Origin: Alterisphingorhabdus sp038748365
Lineage (GTDB): Bacteria; Pseudomonadota; Alphaproteobacteria; Sphingomonadales; Sphingomonadaceae
DNA: 64,000 nt
Assembly: GCA_038748365.1 (NCBI GenBank)
Contig: JBCDIZ010000001.1
Span: forward strand, 496,001-560,000
Reading direction: 5' to 3'
Shown here one piece after another: positions 25,777 to 34,056 of the stretch. The notes below the pieces were generated by a model. That model made no database searches. It was not told the origin of the DNA and saw only the letters and a program-made list of their open reading frames with translations. Position numbers and translations under genes: made by a program. Each line of letters opens with the position of its first letter. The stretch's first letter is position 1.

Positions 25777-26423
25777 TATTTCGCGTCCTTATCTTTTGCA
25801 TCGGCCTCGTCACCCTCGGCCTTCTCATCGCCGGGCAGCACATAGTCCGCGCCTTCCCATGGCGAGGTGAAGTCAAAGCTGCGGAAGTCCTGCGCCAGTT
25901 CGACTGGCTCATAGATGACGCGCTTGGCTTCCTCGGAATAGCGCATCTCGACATAGCCGGTGAGCGGGAAATCCTTGCGGAAAGGATGGCCCTTAAAGCC
26001 ATAATCGGTGAGGATACGACGCAGATCAGGATTGCCACTGAAAATCACGCCGTAAAGATCAAAGACCTCGCGCTCGAGCCATCCAGCCACGGGCCAGAGA
26101 TGGGTCACGCTTGGGACGGGATTATCTTCATCGGTGCTCACCTTGATGCGGATGCGGTGATTGAGCGTTAGGCTGAGCAGATGATAGCAGACCTCAAATC
26201 GCTCGGCGCGATCCGGATAGTCAACACCAGCAATCTCCATTAACTGCTGATAATCATGCTCATCGCGCAAAATTTGCAGCACATCGGCCAACGCATCGCG
26301 CTGTACAATCAATGAAAGCTCGTCCTTGGCTTCGATCACGTCAAGCAGTTGCGCACCGAGACTGGCTTTGAGCGTTTCCACAATGCCGTCACGCGGCGCG
26401 ATATGAGGTGCACTGTGCGCCAT
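25776..26423 (-). CDS. nuoC: NADH-quinone oxidoreductase subunit C
   Basis: A 215-residue, 30-kDa subunit of the peripheral arm. It carries the family signature EREVFDLYGVIFSGNPDLRRILTDYGFKGHPFRKDFPL in the centre and a Lys/Asp/Glu-rich tail of about 20 residues (GDEADAKDKDAK) past the core. Adjacent to nuoB (3 bp gap) and coupled to nuoD by a one-base stop/start overlap. Confidence 0.97.
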   Translation of the reverse strand: MAHSAPHIAPRDGIVETLKASLGAQLLDVIEAKDELSLIVQRDALADVLQILRDEHDYQQLMEIAGVDYPDRAERFEVCYHLLSLTLNHRIRIKVSTDEDNPVPSVTHLWPVAGWLEREVFDLYGVIFSGNPDLRRILTDYGFKGHPFRKDFPLTGYVEMRYSEEAKRVIYEPVELAQDFRSFDFTSPWEGADYVLPGDEKAEGDEADAKDKDAK

Positions 26424-26426
26424 GGA

Positions 26427-26969
26427 TTACCGCTCCAACGTACCAACGCGGCGGATTTTGCGTTGTAGCTGCATCACGCCATAGAGCAGCGCCTCTGCGG
26501 TCGGCGGGCAACCAGGCACATAAATATCCACCGGGACAATCCGATCACAGCCACGCACCACCGAATAACTGTAATGATAATAGCCGCCGCCATTGGCGCA
26601 GCTGCCCATTGAAATCACATATTTCGGGTCCGACATCTGATCATAAACGCGGCGCATGGCCGGCGCCATTTTATTGCACAATGTGCCAGCAACAATCATC
26701 ACATCTGACTGGCGCGGCGAGGCCCGCGGTGCAGCGCCAAAGCGTTCCATATCATAGCGCGGCATGTTGACATGGATCATCTCAACCGCACAGCAGGCGA
26801 GCCCGAAGGTCATCCACCACAAAGAGCCGGTACGCGCCCATTGGAACAGTTCTTCGGTCGAAGTGACCAGAAAGCCCTTGTCATTCACCTCGGCATTGAG
26901 ATCTTTGAAAAAGGCCTCATCCGGCGGAGTGTTCTCAGCGAGGGGAGCATTGGGGGAAATATCATTCAT
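26427..26969 (-). CDS. nuoB: NADH-quinone oxidoreductase subunit B
   Basis: 180 residues from MNDISPNAPLAENTPPDE (ATG 26969, preceded by GGAGTAAGGA); an upstream ATG at 27020 lies inside nuoA. Ligands of the N2 [4Fe-4S] cluster are visible: tandem Cys in FGLACCAVEM, Cys in SMGSCANGGGYYHYSY and Cys in VPGCPPTAEAL. It is the electron donor site to ubiquinone, together with NuoD. Confidence 0.97.
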   Translation of the reverse strand: MNDISPNAPLAENTPPDEAFFKDLNAEVNDKGFLVTSTEELFQWARTGSLWWMTFGLACCAVEMIHVNMPRYDMERFGAAPRASPRQSDVMIVAGTLCNKMAPAMRRVYDQMSDPKYVISMGSCANGGGYYHYSYSVVRGCDRIVPVDIYVPGCPPTAEALLYGVMQLQRKIRRVGTLER

Positions 26970-26979
26970 CGCTTGGTCC

Positions 26980-27354
26980 TTACTCCCATTCCAGCGCGCC
27001 GACTTTCCAGGCATAGGCAAAGCCCACGATCAGCTCGAACAGGAACACCATCATGGTGAGCCATCCGGCCCAGCCAATTTCCTCCAGCGACACCGCCCAG
27101 GGGAAGAGATAGGCCGCCTCAAGGTCGAAAATAATGAACAGGATCGCCACCAGATAGAAGCGCACATCAAACTGGCTGCGCGAATCCTCAAAAGCCGGGA
27201 AGCCGCACTCATATTCGGTGAGTTTATCAACAGTGGGATTATGGGTGCCGGTGAGACGCGAAACGCCCATGGGGAGGAATACGAAAAGCACCGATATTCC
27301 AACGGCAATTGCGCCAAAAAGAAGAATTGGCAGATACTCGATCAGATCAATCAC
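26980..27354 (-). CDS. nuoA: NADH-quinone oxidoreductase subunit A
   Basis: A 124-residue, three-TM subunit with the diagnostic loop KLTEYECGFPAFEDSRSQFDVRFYLVAILFIIFDLEAAYLFPW. The start appears to be GTG at 27354. It is the first gene of the operon; the 275 bp upstream to the inositol-phosphatase gene must hold the operon promoter. Confidence 0.97.
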   Translation of the reverse strand: MIDLIEYLPILLFGAIAVGISVLFVFLPMGVSRLTGTHNPTVDKLTEYECGFPAFEDSRSQFDVRFYLVAILFIIFDLEAAYLFPWAVSLEEIGWAGWLTMMVFLFELIVGFAYAWKVGALEWE

Positions 27355-27416
27355 ACAGACACCATCATTCTGCTTTTGTTCACCCCAGGGGTAAGTGAGG
27401 TCGCGAAACTGACGCG

Positions 27417-27445
27417 CTTCTAGGCGAGAGGTCTAAGCATCGCAA
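27417..27445 (-). promoter_or_regulatory. candidate promoter of the nuo operon
   Basis: On the minus strand TTGCGA (27440-27445) and TAGAAG (27417-27422) are spaced by exactly 17 bp, about 60 bp upstream of the nuoA GTG. Each hexamer matches four of six consensus bases. The rest of 27355-27629 holds one imperfect hairpin (27441-27475) and no convincing gene. Confidence 0.25.
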
Positions 27446-27629
27446 GGCATAGACTCGGTTTTTTTGCCATTGCGAAAGCATAGTGAAAAACTATTACGCT
27501 CAATAGCTTCACACAAAACCGCCCAAGCCAGAATATTGCGCCGCACCATCAATGATTTGATTAGCATAAAGCGGCTTAAATTGGCATTAAAAAGCGCAGA
27601 AATGGTGCAGTCGCACAATCAGGAGCAAA

Positions 27630-28454
27630 TCAGGCGTTGCGCAAGGCTCCGGCGACAATCTTGTGCATGCGGCTGTGTAACTGGTCATTGGCCGCCAATA
27701 TCTGCCGCTTGCCCATGGCATCGGGCGTGCCGCGATAATCGGTGACAAAGCCTTTGGCCTCACGCACCAGCAATATGCCCGCGGCAACGTCCCAGCTATT
27801 GAGACCACTTTCCCAAAAGCCGTCATATCGACCAGCCGCAAGCCAGGCGAGATCGAGCGCGGCGGAGCCATAGCGGCGGATACCGGCAACTTCCGGACCG
27901 ATAGCGCCGAAAATCCGTGACCATTCAGCAAAATCACCATGGCCCATAAACGGAACTCCGGTAGCAACCAGCGCCTCATCCAAGCGCTTGCGTGCTGAAA
28001 CCCGCAATCTGCGATCCCCCAGCCAAGCACCCTGATTGCGTTCAGCCCAATAGCTTTCATCCGTCAGCGGCTTATAAACCAGCCCGGCAATCACATCGCC
28101 CCAGCCGGAACCATCCAGTTTCGGTTCCTGCGCGGCAATGGAAATCGCGAAATGCGGGATGCCGTGGAGAAAATTGGTAGTTCCATCGAGCGGATCGATA
28201 ATCCAGCGCGGGCGTGTCGGGTCCCCTTCGATGATGCCACCCTCTTCCAGCACAAAGCCCCAATCAGGCCGCGCAGACAGCAATTCATCATAAAGCGTGC
28301 GTTCGGCGCGCTGATCTGCCTTGGAAACAAAGTCCGCCGGCCCCTTTTTGGAGACTTGCAAATGTTCCACTTCGCCAAAGTCGCGGCGCAAGCGTGTCCC
28401 TGCCTTGCGCGCGGCGCGCTCCATGATACGCATCAAGCCGGATAATGCTGGCAT
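27630..28454 (-). CDS. suhB: inositol monophosphatase family protein
   Basis: 274 residues, Mg-dependent phosphatase of the IMPase/SuhB/CysQ fold. Motifs: VLEEGGIIEG (the metal-binding EE), RWIIDPLDGTTNFLHGIPHF (core DPxDGT) and SGLNSWDVAAGILLVREAKG (WDxAAG). Substrates in this family range from inositol-1-phosphate to PAP, and SuhB itself also acts on ribosomal RNA transcription, so the symbol is a family-level assignment. It lies downstream of efp in the same direction; a composite palindrome separates them. Confidence 0.9.
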   Translation of the reverse strand: MPALSGLMRIMERAARKAGTRLRRDFGEVEHLQVSKKGPADFVSKADQRAERTLYDELLSARPDWGFVLEEGGIIEGDPTRPRWIIDPLDGTTNFLHGIPHFAISIAAQEPKLDGSGWGDVIAGLVYKPLTDESYWAERNQGAWLGDRRLRVSARKRLDEALVATGVPFMGHGDFAEWSRIFGAIGPEVAGIRRYGSAALDLAWLAAGRYDGFWESGLNSWDVAAGILLVREAKGFVTDYRGTPDAMGKRQILAANDQLHSRMHKIVAGALRNA

Positions 28455-28470
28455 CTACAGTATCTCCATT

Positions 28471-28533
28471 CGTCTCGAGCCCTTCGACATGCTCAGGATA
28501 AACTTCGTCGCAATGCGACGAAGTCGAGAGACC
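28471..28533. repeat. composite palindrome between efp and suhB
   Basis: Begins with cgtctcgagcccttcgacat and gctcagg, resembling both type A and type B elements. It contains acttcgtcgcaatgcgacg plus aagt at 28503-28525, an 11 bp perfect stem around a single base, and ends tcgagagac. On RNA it would give a very stable hairpin in the efp-suhB transcript. Confidence 0.65.
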
Positions 28534-28539
28534 CCTGGC

Positions 28540-29100
28540 TCAGGCTTTGCCGACATAGGTGCGTTCATACACATCGACGACGATACGCGTACCGCTTTCA
28601 ATGTGCGGCGGCACCATCACGCGGACACCGTTATCGAGCACTGCTGGCTTATAGCTAGAAGATGCAGTCTGGCCTTTGACCACAGCATCGGCTTCGACAA
28701 TCTCTGCCTCAACCTGATCGGGTAGCTGCACAGAGATTGGCTTTTCCTCATAAAGCTCAAGCATAACATCCATGCCATCCTGCAGAAAAGCCGCTGCATC
28801 GCCCAGCAGGTCAGTCGGCAGCATGATCTGCTCGTAATTTTCCTTGTCCATAAAGGTCAGCATGTCGCCATCAGCAAACAGAAACTGAAAGTCCTTGGTA
28901 TCCAGCCGCACCTTCTCAACAGTGTCAGCCGAGCGAAAACGGACATTGGTTTTGCGACCATCGACCAGGTTTTTCATCTCAACCTGCATATAGGCACCGC
29001 CCTTGCCCGGCTGGGTATGCTGGATTTTCGCGACTTTCCAGAGACCGTTCTCATATTCCAGGATATTGCCGGGGCGAATATCGACACCGCTGATTTTCAT
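28540..29100 (-). CDS. efp: elongation factor P
   Basis: 186 residues; binds the ribosome between the P and E sites and relieves stalling at polyproline. Three OB/KOW-type domains in order: KISGVDIRPGNILEYENGLW at the start; the tip loop HTQPGKGGAYMQVEMKNL, whose Lys is the EpmA-type modification site; then TFMDKENYEQIMLP and a C-terminal SGTRIVVDVYERTYVGKA. Monocistronic or joined with suhB. The 198 bp to the next plus-strand ORF (29101-29298) should carry its promoter. Confidence 0.96.
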   Translation of the reverse strand: MKISGVDIRPGNILEYENGLWKVAKIQHTQPGKGGAYMQVEMKNLVDGRKTNVRFRSADTVEKVRLDTKDFQFLFADGDMLTFMDKENYEQIMLPTDLLGDAAAFLQDGMDVMLELYEEKPISVQLPDQVEAEIVEADAVVKGQTASSSYKPAVLDNGVRVMVPPHIESGTRIVVDVYERTYVGKA

Positions 29101-29298
29101 GAAGTTTCTGCCTGTTTGCTCGTTGCCTTAGCGTATGTCCGCGCGTCTATAGCGCCACCGTCACATTGGCAAGCATTGTCAACTCTGAGTGTGTCAATCG
29201 GAAGAAAATTGCCAAAGCGAAATAATCTGTCCGTTTCATGCAATTCATCACAACGCGACTCTGTTAGAAGATTATACATGATGACGAGGGACACGATC

Positions 29299-29502
29299 AT
29301 GCACATACGACCAGACAAGAAGAGAAAGACGATCAAGGCTGCTGGCCTGTTCGGGAAGGTTACGCCGCGGATGGCATTGCCCGAAGCGCTGCCTGCGGAA
29401 AAACCGGTGCCAGAATGTGCCGCTTTTGAAGAAGATTTCGCAAGCTATCTGAAACGTCTGAAGCATTCCGCAAAGCGTAAGAACGGCACAGTAACCGCCT
29501 AA
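29299..29502 (+). CDS. small basic hypothetical protein
   Basis: 67 residues starting MHIRPDKKRKTIKAAGLFGK, with an acidic/amphipathic middle (CAAFEEDFASYLKRLK) and a basic end. GAGGGA lies about eight bases before this ATG; ATGs at 29278 and 29281 are alternatives. Not recognised. It runs against the flanking efp and thiE genes in a convergent arrangement with thiE, 17 bp apart. Composition suggests a nucleic-acid or membrane-surface binder, without further support. Confidence 0.4.
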   Translation: MHIRPDKKRKTIKAAGLFGKVTPRMALPEALPAEKPVPECAAFEEDFASYLKRLKHSAKRKNGTVTA

Positions 29503-29519
29503 GTCGACGATTTGAGTAA

Positions 29520-30170
29520 TCAGCCTTCCGGTTTGGGCGGCGGATTGGACGCGATGGTTTTGGCAAAACGCTCCACTGCCGCTGCTGGGCCTGCTGGATC
29601 ATTCCAGACCGCACCACTCACCGCCAGAAAATCTGCCCCAGCGGCTACTATAGGTCCGGCATTCTCCGGTGTAATCCCGCCAATGGCGACACAGGGCAGT
29701 TCCACCATCAATGACCACCATTGGATCAGCTCGGTCGATGCCCGATGCTTGGTTCGCTTGGTCTGGCTGTCAAAGAACGCACCAAAAGCGACATAATCCG
29801 CGCCCGCCTCACCTGCATCCAGTCCCAGATCGCGACTGGCATGGCAGGTCACGCCAATTTGCACATCCTTACCCAAAGCCTCACGCGCCTCGGCAACCGT
29901 TCCGTCAGACTGACCAAGATGCACGCCGTCGGCACTAAGCCGTTTGGCCAGGGCAATGTCATCATTGACGATGAAGGCGCAATCATGCTCGTCGCAGATA
30001 GCCTGTAATGGCTCAGCAAGCCGCGCTGCCTCATGCTGCTCCAATCCCTTTACCCGAAACTGACACGCCGCGACCTGTCCGGTTTTCAATGCCGCCTCAA
30101 GCTGCTTTGGGAAGTTGCCGCCTACATCGAGCGGCGAGATTAGATAAAGCTGGCATGGTGGTAGGCTCAT
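29520..30170 (-). CDS. thiE: thiamine phosphate synthase
   Basis: A 216-residue TIM barrel that joins HMP-pyrophosphate and the thiazole phosphate to make thiamine phosphate. It has AACQFRVKGLEQHEAARLA, FIVNDDIALAKRLSADGVHLGQSD (the substrate loop), IGVTCHASRDLGLDAGEAGADYVAFGAFF and AIGGITPENAGPIVAAGADFLAVSGAVW. The shortened Q-F-R motif instead of Q-L-R-x-K leaves a TenI-like paralogue possible. No TPP riboswitch can precede it, since it overlaps the upstream gene by 4 bp. Confidence 0.88.
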   Translation of the reverse strand: MSLPPCQLYLISPLDVGGNFPKQLEAALKTGQVAACQFRVKGLEQHEAARLAEPLQAICDEHDCAFIVNDDIALAKRLSADGVHLGQSDGTVAEAREALGKDVQIGVTCHASRDLGLDAGEAGADYVAFGAFFDSQTKRTKHRASTELIQWWSLMVELPCVAIGGITPENAGPIVAAGADFLAVSGAVWNDPAGPAAAVERFAKTIASNPPPKPEG

Positions 30171-30715
30171 GCTGGTTTGTCCTCTGGAAGTGTTCGGTCG
30201 TTATTCAGAGCAGCGTGAAATGATGGCAAATCGTCCAGACGATGCGCGATTGCATTGACTTGCTTACTGCGAAAAAGCCTCTGTTCCATAATGGGTTGTT
30301 CCAAATCAATGATGATATTTGGATATGCAAGCAATGCCATGTTCACCAACCCTTTGGCCTTTAGATCATCGCCAGTCCAGCTTTCCCGCAATCCGGCAAT
30401 GTTGCTGCGCGCAATAATAAGCTCTTTGGCAGTACCTACGCGCATAACCACCTCTTTAGGGCTTAAAATAACCGGCTTCTTTGGCATTGAGAGCAAAAAA
30501 CGGACAAGCCAGATCATTGAGATGAACGTCAGCGCTGTGGCCACATAGGCAACCCAGATATTCCAGAAAGACAGCAGGAAATGGACGACCAGTAATTCGA
30601 TAGCACTTAGCGCTAATATAACCCAAATCATTGGGGCGACAGATTTGTGATACGCAAAAGACTGAGTGCCAGACATGCCTATATTGCTATCGCCGTGAGC
30701 CATTTGGCCTTCCAT
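30167..30715 (-). CDS. membrane protein, two TM plus PH-like cytosolic part
   Basis: 182 residues: a short polar N-terminus, two helices (SVAPMIWVILALSAIELLVVHFLL and WNIWVAYVATALTFISMIWLVRFLL), then ~100 residues of beta-rich sequence (PVILSPKEVVMRVGTAKELIIARSNI). That two-helix-plus-beta layout resembles bacterial PH-domain membrane proteins, but I cannot assign a family with certainty. Overlaps thiE by 4 bp and lies 36 bp downstream of the O-methyltransferase gene. Confidence 0.7.
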   Translation of the reverse strand: MEGQMAHGDSNIGMSGTQSFAYHKSVAPMIWVILALSAIELLVVHFLLSFWNIWVAYVATALTFISMIWLVRFLLSMPKKPVILSPKEVVMRVGTAKELIIARSNIAGLRESWTGDDLKAKGLVNMALLAYPNIIIDLEQPIMEQRLFRSKQVNAIAHRLDDLPSFHAALNNDRTLPEDKPA

Positions 30716-30751
30716 TCACGTCATTGCCTTTATGACTCTGACATGGGTGCC

Positions 30752-31414
30752 CTATTTCACAATGGCAATCAAAAAGCCGTCCCAATGCTTCTCGCCGACG
30801 GTCTGGATCGCCGTTGCCTCAACATCGTCACTGGCGGCTATCTTCTCATAAAGCTGTCGTGTTCCGGGTACCTTGGGATCAGTGCTTTGTGGATTGAGTA
30901 TCTCGCCTTCGCGGACAACATTATCGAAAACGATCATGCCGCCAGAGCGCACCAGTCGGCAGCACCAATCGAGATAGACCGGATAGTTTTCCTTATCGGC
31001 ATCGACAAAGGCGAAATCGAAGAGACCTTCACTCTCTGCAAGTTCTGCAAGGGAGTGCGTGGCCTGCCCTATTTTTACTTCAACACTGGGCAGGACATTA
31101 GCAGAAGCAATATTCTCTCGCGCCACTTTGGCGTATTCAGGCTCTAACTCCAGGCTGATAACTCGGCCGTCTTCGGGCAATCCTCTTGCCAACCAGATCG
31201 TCGAAAAGCCGCCCAATGTGCCTATCTCCAGCACATTCTTGGCGGCTACACCTTTGACAAGCAGTTCGAGCATGCGCCCCTGTGGCGCGGAAACATCGAT
31301 AGGTGGCAGACCCGCGTCACGGTTCCGCTCCAGAACTTGCTGTTGGACCGGATCATCACCAATCAGATGATCAGCAATGTAGCTATCAACCTCAGACCAT
31401 CTGGCATCGTTCAT
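30752..31414 (-). CDS. O-methyltransferase (class I, CCoAOMT-like)
   Basis: 220 residues, SAM-dependent methyltransferase. Motif I VLEIGTLGGFSTIWLARGL, acidic strand-2 loop VISLELEPEYAKVARENI, FDFAFVDADKENYPVYLDW (metal-binding Asp) and GGMIVFDNVVREGEIL are all typical of family 3 O-methyltransferases, whose substrates are often catechols. The ATG at 31414 is preferred over a TTG directly after the aldolase stop. It is downstream of fba in the carbon-metabolism operon, with no clear pathway link. Confidence 0.88.
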   Translation of the reverse strand: MNDARWSEVDSYIADHLIGDDPVQQQVLERNRDAGLPPIDVSAPQGRMLELLVKGVAAKNVLEIGTLGGFSTIWLARGLPEDGRVISLELEPEYAKVARENIASANVLPSVEVKIGQATHSLAELAESEGLFDFAFVDADKENYPVYLDWCCRLVRSGGMIVFDNVVREGEILNPQSTDPKVPGTRQLYEKIAASDDVEATAIQTVGEKHWDGFLIAIVK

Positions 31415-31429
31415 TGCTGTAATCCGCAA

Positions 31430-32317
31430 TCAGGTCGCCGAAGCTTCGTAAATCTCGTCAATTGCGCCACCCAGCGCTGAGTCAAAACCGCCATCGTCCA
31501 TATCATGCCGCAGATCCTGCAGAAGCGCGCGGGAGAAGCTGGCGATCATGCCTTGGTTCTTGGTAAGCTCGCTGCAGGCCTCATCGCGTGAAAAACCGCC
31601 TGACAAAGCAACGACGCGCAGCACATTGGGGTGCGCCACCAAGTCGGCATAGAGATTAGCTTCAGCCGGGATAGACAGCTTCAGCATCACCTGCTCGCCT
31701 TCGGGCAAAGCATCAAGCGCGGATTTCAGCTCATCATGCAGGATCGCATCACATTCGGCGCGGCTTTCGCTTTTGATATTCACTTCAGGCTCGATAATCG
31801 GCATCAAGCTATGCTTGCCAATTTGTGAGGCAACAGCAAATTGCTGGTCAACAATCGCCTTAATACCGCTGGGTGACGCCTGATGGATAACCGAACGCAT
31901 CTTGGTGCCGAAAATACCTTTGGAAACACCGCGTTCGCAAAGCGCATCCAGTTCGGGCATCGGCTTCATTAGCTGCACGCCATCCGCTTCGTCTTCCAGA
32001 CCCTTGTCAACCTTGAGAAACGGTACAACGCCGCGTTCCCAAAGCTTTTGCGGCACCGGTGTACCATCGGCGTCGCCATCCATGGTGCGCTCAAACAGGA
32101 TCGCGCCGATCACCTTCTCGCCATTAAAGCAGGGCGCGGTAACAATGCGGCTGCGCATATCGTGGATAAGCGCGAACATTTCCTCGTCATTGCTATAGGC
32201 ATCTTCTGAAACGCCATAGCCGCGCAGCGCCTTGGGCGTGGAGCCACCACTCTGGTCAAGCGCGGCGATAAATCCGGCGCTCTTTGCCATTTGTTCCATC
32301 ATTTGTGCGTTAGCCAT
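31430..32317 (-). CDS. fba: class I fructose-bisphosphate aldolase
   Basis: 295 residues; cleaves fructose 1,6-bisphosphate to DHAP and glyceraldehyde 3-phosphate through a Schiff-base Lys. The N-terminal stretch AKSAGFIAALDQSGGSTPKAL and VIGAILFERTMDG, then FLKVDKGL, and SLMPIIEPEVNIKS, LKLSIPAEANLY and VVALSGGFSRDEA belong to the short bacterial class I family. It takes the position in the tkt-gap-pgk cluster where many alphaproteobacteria have the metal-dependent class II enzyme. Confidence 0.94.
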   Translation of the reverse strand: MANAQMMEQMAKSAGFIAALDQSGGSTPKALRGYGVSEDAYSNDEEMFALIHDMRSRIVTAPCFNGEKVIGAILFERTMDGDADGTPVPQKLWERGVVPFLKVDKGLEDEADGVQLMKPMPELDALCERGVSKGIFGTKMRSVIHQASPSGIKAIVDQQFAVASQIGKHSLMPIIEPEVNIKSESRAECDAILHDELKSALDALPEGEQVMLKLSIPAEANLYADLVAHPNVLRVVALSGGFSRDEACSELTKNQGMIASFSRALLQDLRHDMDDGGFDSALGGAIDEIYEASAT

Positions 32318-32332
32318 GGTGATCCCCTTCGC

Positions 32333-32842
32333 TCATATGCCTGTTTTTGCAATCAATGTCCCGCAATCCGCCCAAGCAATCCGGTAATGCGGCACGGTTA
32401 CCCCTGTCAGAACCTTGTCCTCTTCCGCCGTAATCTCGCCCCCCATGGCCAGATACAGCGCCTTGGCGCGGTCATTGCCAATCACAACATGGAGTTCAAT
32501 GCCTTTGCGACCGTTTTCCACCGCCTGCCTTGCCGTTGCCCCCATAAGCTGGCGGCCAATGCCTGATGACCGATGTTTTTGCAGCACATGCAGATTGTCG
32601 AGATAGACGGGCTCGCCATCCCATGCGGCAACAAAGCCTATGATATTGCCATCATCCTCGGCGACCAGGACGATATCTTTGTCTTTGATCTCGGTATCCC
32701 GCCAGCGTTTTTGCATGATATCCGGTACTTCATTATCAAGGATATCCGCAGGCATTTGCTGGCGATAGCTTTGCTGCCAGCTCACAGCATGGATTTCGGC
32801 TATCACCGAACGGTCGTCATCCTTGAGTGGGCGGATAATCAT
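32333..32842 (-). CDS. GNAT-family N-acetyltransferase
   Basis: 169 residues from the ATG at 32842, which overlaps the pgk stop (ATGA). It has MIIRPLKDDDRSVIAEIH at the start, VYLDNLHVLQKHRSSGIGRQL (acetyl-CoA pyrophosphate loop, RxxGIG) and ALYLAMGGEITAEEDKV. Its acceptor is unknown. Its place between pgk and fba suggests co-expression with glycolysis, not necessarily a metabolic role. Confidence 0.88.
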   Translation of the reverse strand: MIIRPLKDDDRSVIAEIHAVSWQQSYRQQMPADILDNEVPDIMQKRWRDTEIKDKDIVLVAEDDGNIIGFVAAWDGEPVYLDNLHVLQKHRSSGIGRQLMGATARQAVENGRKGIELHVVIGNDRAKALYLAMGGEITAEEDKVLTGVTVPHYRIAWADCGTLIAKTGI

Positions 32843-34023
32843 TGCTTGAGCGCGGCTATACCGGGCAATTCGCGCCCTTCCATCCATTCGAGAAACGCAC
32901 CGCCTGCGGTCGAGACGAAGGTGAATTGCTCGGCCACGCCCGCCTGATTAAGCGCCGCCACAGTGTCCCCGCCCCCAGCGATGCTGGCCAACTGGCCTTC
33001 CTGTGTCAGTGCCGCGGCTGTCTGCGCAAGGGAGACGGTGGCAGCATCAAAAGGCGGGGTTTCAAACGCCCCCAAAGGACCGTTCCATACCAATGTGCGG
33101 CAGGTTTTCAGGACATCCGCCAGCGCTTCGACTGCGGAGGTACCAATATCGAGGATCATATCATCCGCGCCCACCTCATGCACATTGACCGTGCGATTGG
33201 GTGCGTTGGTGGCAAATTCCTTGGCTACAACAACATCATAGGGAAGATGGACCGTACATCCGGCACTATCAGCCGCCTGCATAATCGCATTGGCAGTATC
33301 GGCCAGATCATGCTCGCACAGCGATTTGCCGACATCGACGCCTTGCGCCGCCAGAAAGGTATTGGCCATGCCGCCGCCGATAATCAGATGATCAACCTTG
33401 GCGACCAAATTGCGCAGCACATCGAGCTTGGTCGAAACCTTGGCGCCCCCGACGATCGCGGCAACCGGATGTTCTGGATTACCCAATGCCTGATCAAGCG
33501 CGTTTAGCTCAGCCTCCAAAGCGCGACCGGCAAAGGCAGGCAACAGATGCGCCAGACCCTCGGTAGTCACATGCGCGCGATGCGCGGTGGAGAAGGCATC
33601 ATTGACATAGAAATCGCCAAAACTGGCCATTTGATGCGCCAGTTCTGCATCATTCTTTTCTTCACCGGGATAAAAACGGCTGTTCTCCAGCACGATGATA
33701 TGGCCGCCCTCGACAATATCGATAGCATGTCGCTCAGGTGAAGCGAGGAAACCGACCGGACGGCCCAGCACATTGCTTAAGGGCTCTACTACGGGCTGGA
33801 GCGAATATTCGGGGTTGGCCATGCCTTTAGGGCGACCGAAATGCGACAAGAGCAGCACCTTGGCACCGTTATCGGCCAGTTCACTCACCGTCGGAACCAA
33901 AGCGCGCAGCCTTGTATCATCGGTTACGACACCATCGGCCATCGGCACATTGAGATCAACGCGCACCAAAACTGGGTGCCCGGCGACGGCACCGATATCA
34001 TCGAGCGTCTTGAAATCAACCAT
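32839..34023 (-). CDS. pgk: phosphoglycerate kinase
   Basis: 394 residues; transfers phosphate from 1,3-bisphosphoglycerate to ADP. It has VLVRVDLNVPMADG near the start, LLSHFGRPKGM, NSRFYPGEEKND, FYVNDAFSTAHRAH, AAIVGGAKVSTKLDVL and the C-terminal SIAGGGDTVAALNQAG and FVSTAGGAFLEWMEG. 33 bp downstream of gap and overlapping the GNAT gene by 4 bp. Confidence 0.97.
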   Translation of the reverse strand: MVDFKTLDDIGAVAGHPVLVRVDLNVPMADGVVTDDTRLRALVPTVSELADNGAKVLLLSHFGRPKGMANPEYSLQPVVEPLSNVLGRPVGFLASPERHAIDIVEGGHIIVLENSRFYPGEEKNDAELAHQMASFGDFYVNDAFSTAHRAHVTTEGLAHLLPAFAGRALEAELNALDQALGNPEHPVAAIVGGAKVSTKLDVLRNLVAKVDHLIIGGGMANTFLAAQGVDVGKSLCEHDLADTANAIMQAADSAGCTVHLPYDVVVAKEFATNAPNRTVNVHEVGADDMILDIGTSAVEALADVLKTCRTLVWNGPLGAFETPPFDAATVSLAQTAAALTQEGQLASIAGGGDTVAALNQAGVAEQFTFVSTAGGAFLEWMEGRELPGIAALKQ

Positions 34024-34056
34024 AGTCCTCTCCCCCGAAACTCTATTCCGGAGGCC

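Noticed and set aside
27441..27475. Imperfect hairpin upstream of nuoA as a terminator
   Set aside because: The T/A run lies in the loop, not after the stem, and the stem has mismatches; it also overlaps a promoter-like -35 box.
27433..27618. 61-codon minus-strand frame upstream of nuoA
   Set aside because: Poor composition (Cys/Phe/Met-rich), no ribosome-binding site, and it occupies the expected nuo promoter region.
30150..30200. TPP riboswitch before thiE
   Set aside because: thiE overlaps the upstream coding region by 4 bp and no thi-box-like sequence is visible.
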